From Minisyncoccota bacterium (GTDB lineage: Bacteria; Patescibacteriota; Minisyncoccia; Phycocordibacterales; GCA-2747955): DNA of 5,304 nt. Shown in pieces: positions 4,277 to 5,304 of the stretch. Location: assembly GCA_023143935.1 (NCBI GenBank), contig JAGLGQ010000096.1, positions 1 through 5,304 of the forward strand, read 5' to 3'. Within the stretch, counting starts at the first letter, position 1, and each line of letters starts with the position of its first letter. The translations under genes were made by a program, and so were the position numbers. The notes beneath the pieces were generated by a model that did not search any database, had not been told where the DNA came from, and was given only the letters and a program-made list of their open reading frames with translations.

Positions 4277-5304
4277 ATGGCAGAAGTAGAAAATAGATTG
4301 AAGGAAAAATATTTAATTTTAGAAAAATTATCAGAAAAAGATATTGAAAATAAATATGGTAAAAATTTTAATTCACTTTTAGCTAATTTATTATTTGTTC
4401 GTGGTATTAAAAATAAAGAAGATGTAGAAAATTTTTTATATCCAAAATGGGAAGATAATTTAGATCCTATTTTATTTAAAGATATGAAAAAAGTAGTTGA
4501 ACGAATTTTATTAGCTATAAAAAATAATGAAAAAATATTAATTTTTTCTGATTATGATACAGATGGTATACCTGGGGGGGTTTTAATGCATGATTTTTTT
4601 AAAAAAATTGGTTATAAAAATTTTAAAAATTTTATACCAAATAGAAATAAAGATGGATATGGATTAACGGTTAAATCAGCAAAAAAAATTATAGATGGGC
4701 AGATTTTTTTGGAAGAAAATGAAAAGTTTATTCCTGACTTAGTTATTACGGTTGATTGCGGAATTTCAGATATTGAAGGAGCAAAAATTTTTAATAAAAA
4801 AAATATAGATTTAATTATTGTGGATCACCATATTGCTTTTTCTGAATTACCAAAAAGTTTTGGTATTTTAAACCATAAAGTAGAATCTGAAACATATCCT
4901 CAACAGATTCTTTGTGGAGCTGGAGTTTCTTTTAAATTAGTACAAGCTTTGTTAAAAAAAGCTCGAGATGGAAAATTAGATTTTATGGAAAATATTCCAG
5001 AAGGTTGGGAAAAGTGGCTTTTAGATTTGGTGGCTATTTCAACTGTTTGTGACATGGTACCTTTGGTGGGGGAAAATCGGATTTTTGTAAAATATGGTAA
5101 AAAAGTTTTAGAAAAAACGCAAAGAGTTGGTTTAAGACAAATTATTGAAAATTCGGGAATTGATAAAAGTAATATTTCTGCAGATGATTTGGGGTTTATG
5201 ATTGGTCCAAGAATAAATGCAGCATCAAGATTGGAGGATCCAAAAATTGCCTTTTTAGCTTTGGCTGAAAATAATTTAATTGGTATTGAAAATGCAAAAA
5301 TGTT
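4277..5304 (+). CDS. recJ: Single-stranded-DNA-specific exonuclease RecJ (3' end cut off)
   Basis: RecJ degrades single-stranded DNA 5' to 3' in recombination and mismatch/base-excision repair, in the cytoplasm with Mg2+/Mn2+. The frame is open from ATG 4277 to the right edge without a stop: 342 residues plus two bases, roughly 60% of a typical 550-600-residue RecJ. DHH-superfamily motifs are in order: SDYDTDGIPGG (91-101), PNRNKDGYGL (121-130), VITVDCGIS (157-164), IVDHH (181-185), CGAGVSFKLVQALL (213-226), LDLVAISTVCDMVPL (249-263) and GPRINAASRL (310-319). The metal-binding Asp/His residues of these motifs (D92, D94, D96, D160, D183, H184, H185, and D259 in TVCD) are present, so an active enzyme is expected. 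The last motif usually reads NAAGRL; here Gly is Ser. A run of seven G (4574-4580) lies in the first motif but the frame is intact. No Shine-Dalgarno sequence precedes the ATG. The missing part would hold the end of the DHHA1 domain and the OB fold. Confidence 0.95.
   Translation, partial: MAEVENRLKEKYLILEKLSEKDIENKYGKNFNSLLANLLFVRGIKNKEDVENFLYPKWEDNLDPILFKDMKKVVERILLAIKNNEKILIFSDYDTDGIPGGVLMHDFFKKIGYKNFKNFIPNRNKDGYGLTVKSAKKIIDGQIFLEENEKFIPDLVITVDCGISDIEGAKIFNKKNIDLIIVDHHIAFSELPKSFGILNHKVESETYPQQILCGAGVSFKLVQALLKKARDGKLDFMENIPEGWEKWLLDLVAISTVCDMVPLVGENRIFVKYGKKVLEKTQRVGLRQIIENSGIDKSNISADDLGFMIGPRINAASRLEDPKIAFLALAENNLIGIENAKM

Overview
The window reads as a piece of an AT-rich bacterial chromosome, most likely a Patescibacteria/CPR (Parcubacteria-like) genome. 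This is inferred from the low GC, the compact layout with a 17-base gene overlap, the lack of Shine-Dalgarno sequences before the genes, and the style of the proteins: a single-pass protein with a Cys-rich 'DGI(x)N(x)E(x)GIDCGG' motif in front of a SEDS glycosyltransferase. No in-frame TGA occurs in the genes and Trp is TGG, so the ordinary bacterial code applies. No taxonomic marker gene is present, so the assignment is tentative.

Left part (1-1762): the 3' part of an ABC ATPase and, one base after its stop, a complete MacB/FtsX-type permease. Together they form a two-gene MacB-like (YknYZ-like) exporter that continues an operon starting left of the window. A hairpin with a T-rich tail overlaps the permease stop codon and probably ends the operon.

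Middle (1763-2339): about 577 bases with no convincing protein gene, but with more structure than the rest of the window. On the minus strand there is an intact tRNA-Pro(UGG). Upstream of it lies an exact 44-bp copy of its 5' half plus 5 bases of leader, stopping exactly at nucleotide 38 of the anticodon loop. Downstream of it lies a decayed tRNA 3'-half-like fragment. A promoter-like extended -10 lies in front of the orphan 5' half rather than directly in front of the intact gene. This looks like the scar of one or more insertions into a tRNA anticodon loop. A GC-rich hairpin made of Shine-Dalgarno/anti-Shine-Dalgarno-like sequence follows.

Right part (2340-5304): a single-pass extracytoplasmic protein of unknown function overlaps rodA, a SEDS peptidoglycan polymerase. 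After 43 bases comes recJ, an ssDNA exonuclease, which is open to the right edge and truncated there. The unknown protein and RodA are probably translated together and may work together at the cell envelope. recJ could be read through from rodA or have its own promoter. The same 9-mer, TGTTAAAAT, stands 9-11 bases before the ATG of both the unknown gene and recJ, which suggests leaderless or nearly leaderless transcripts.
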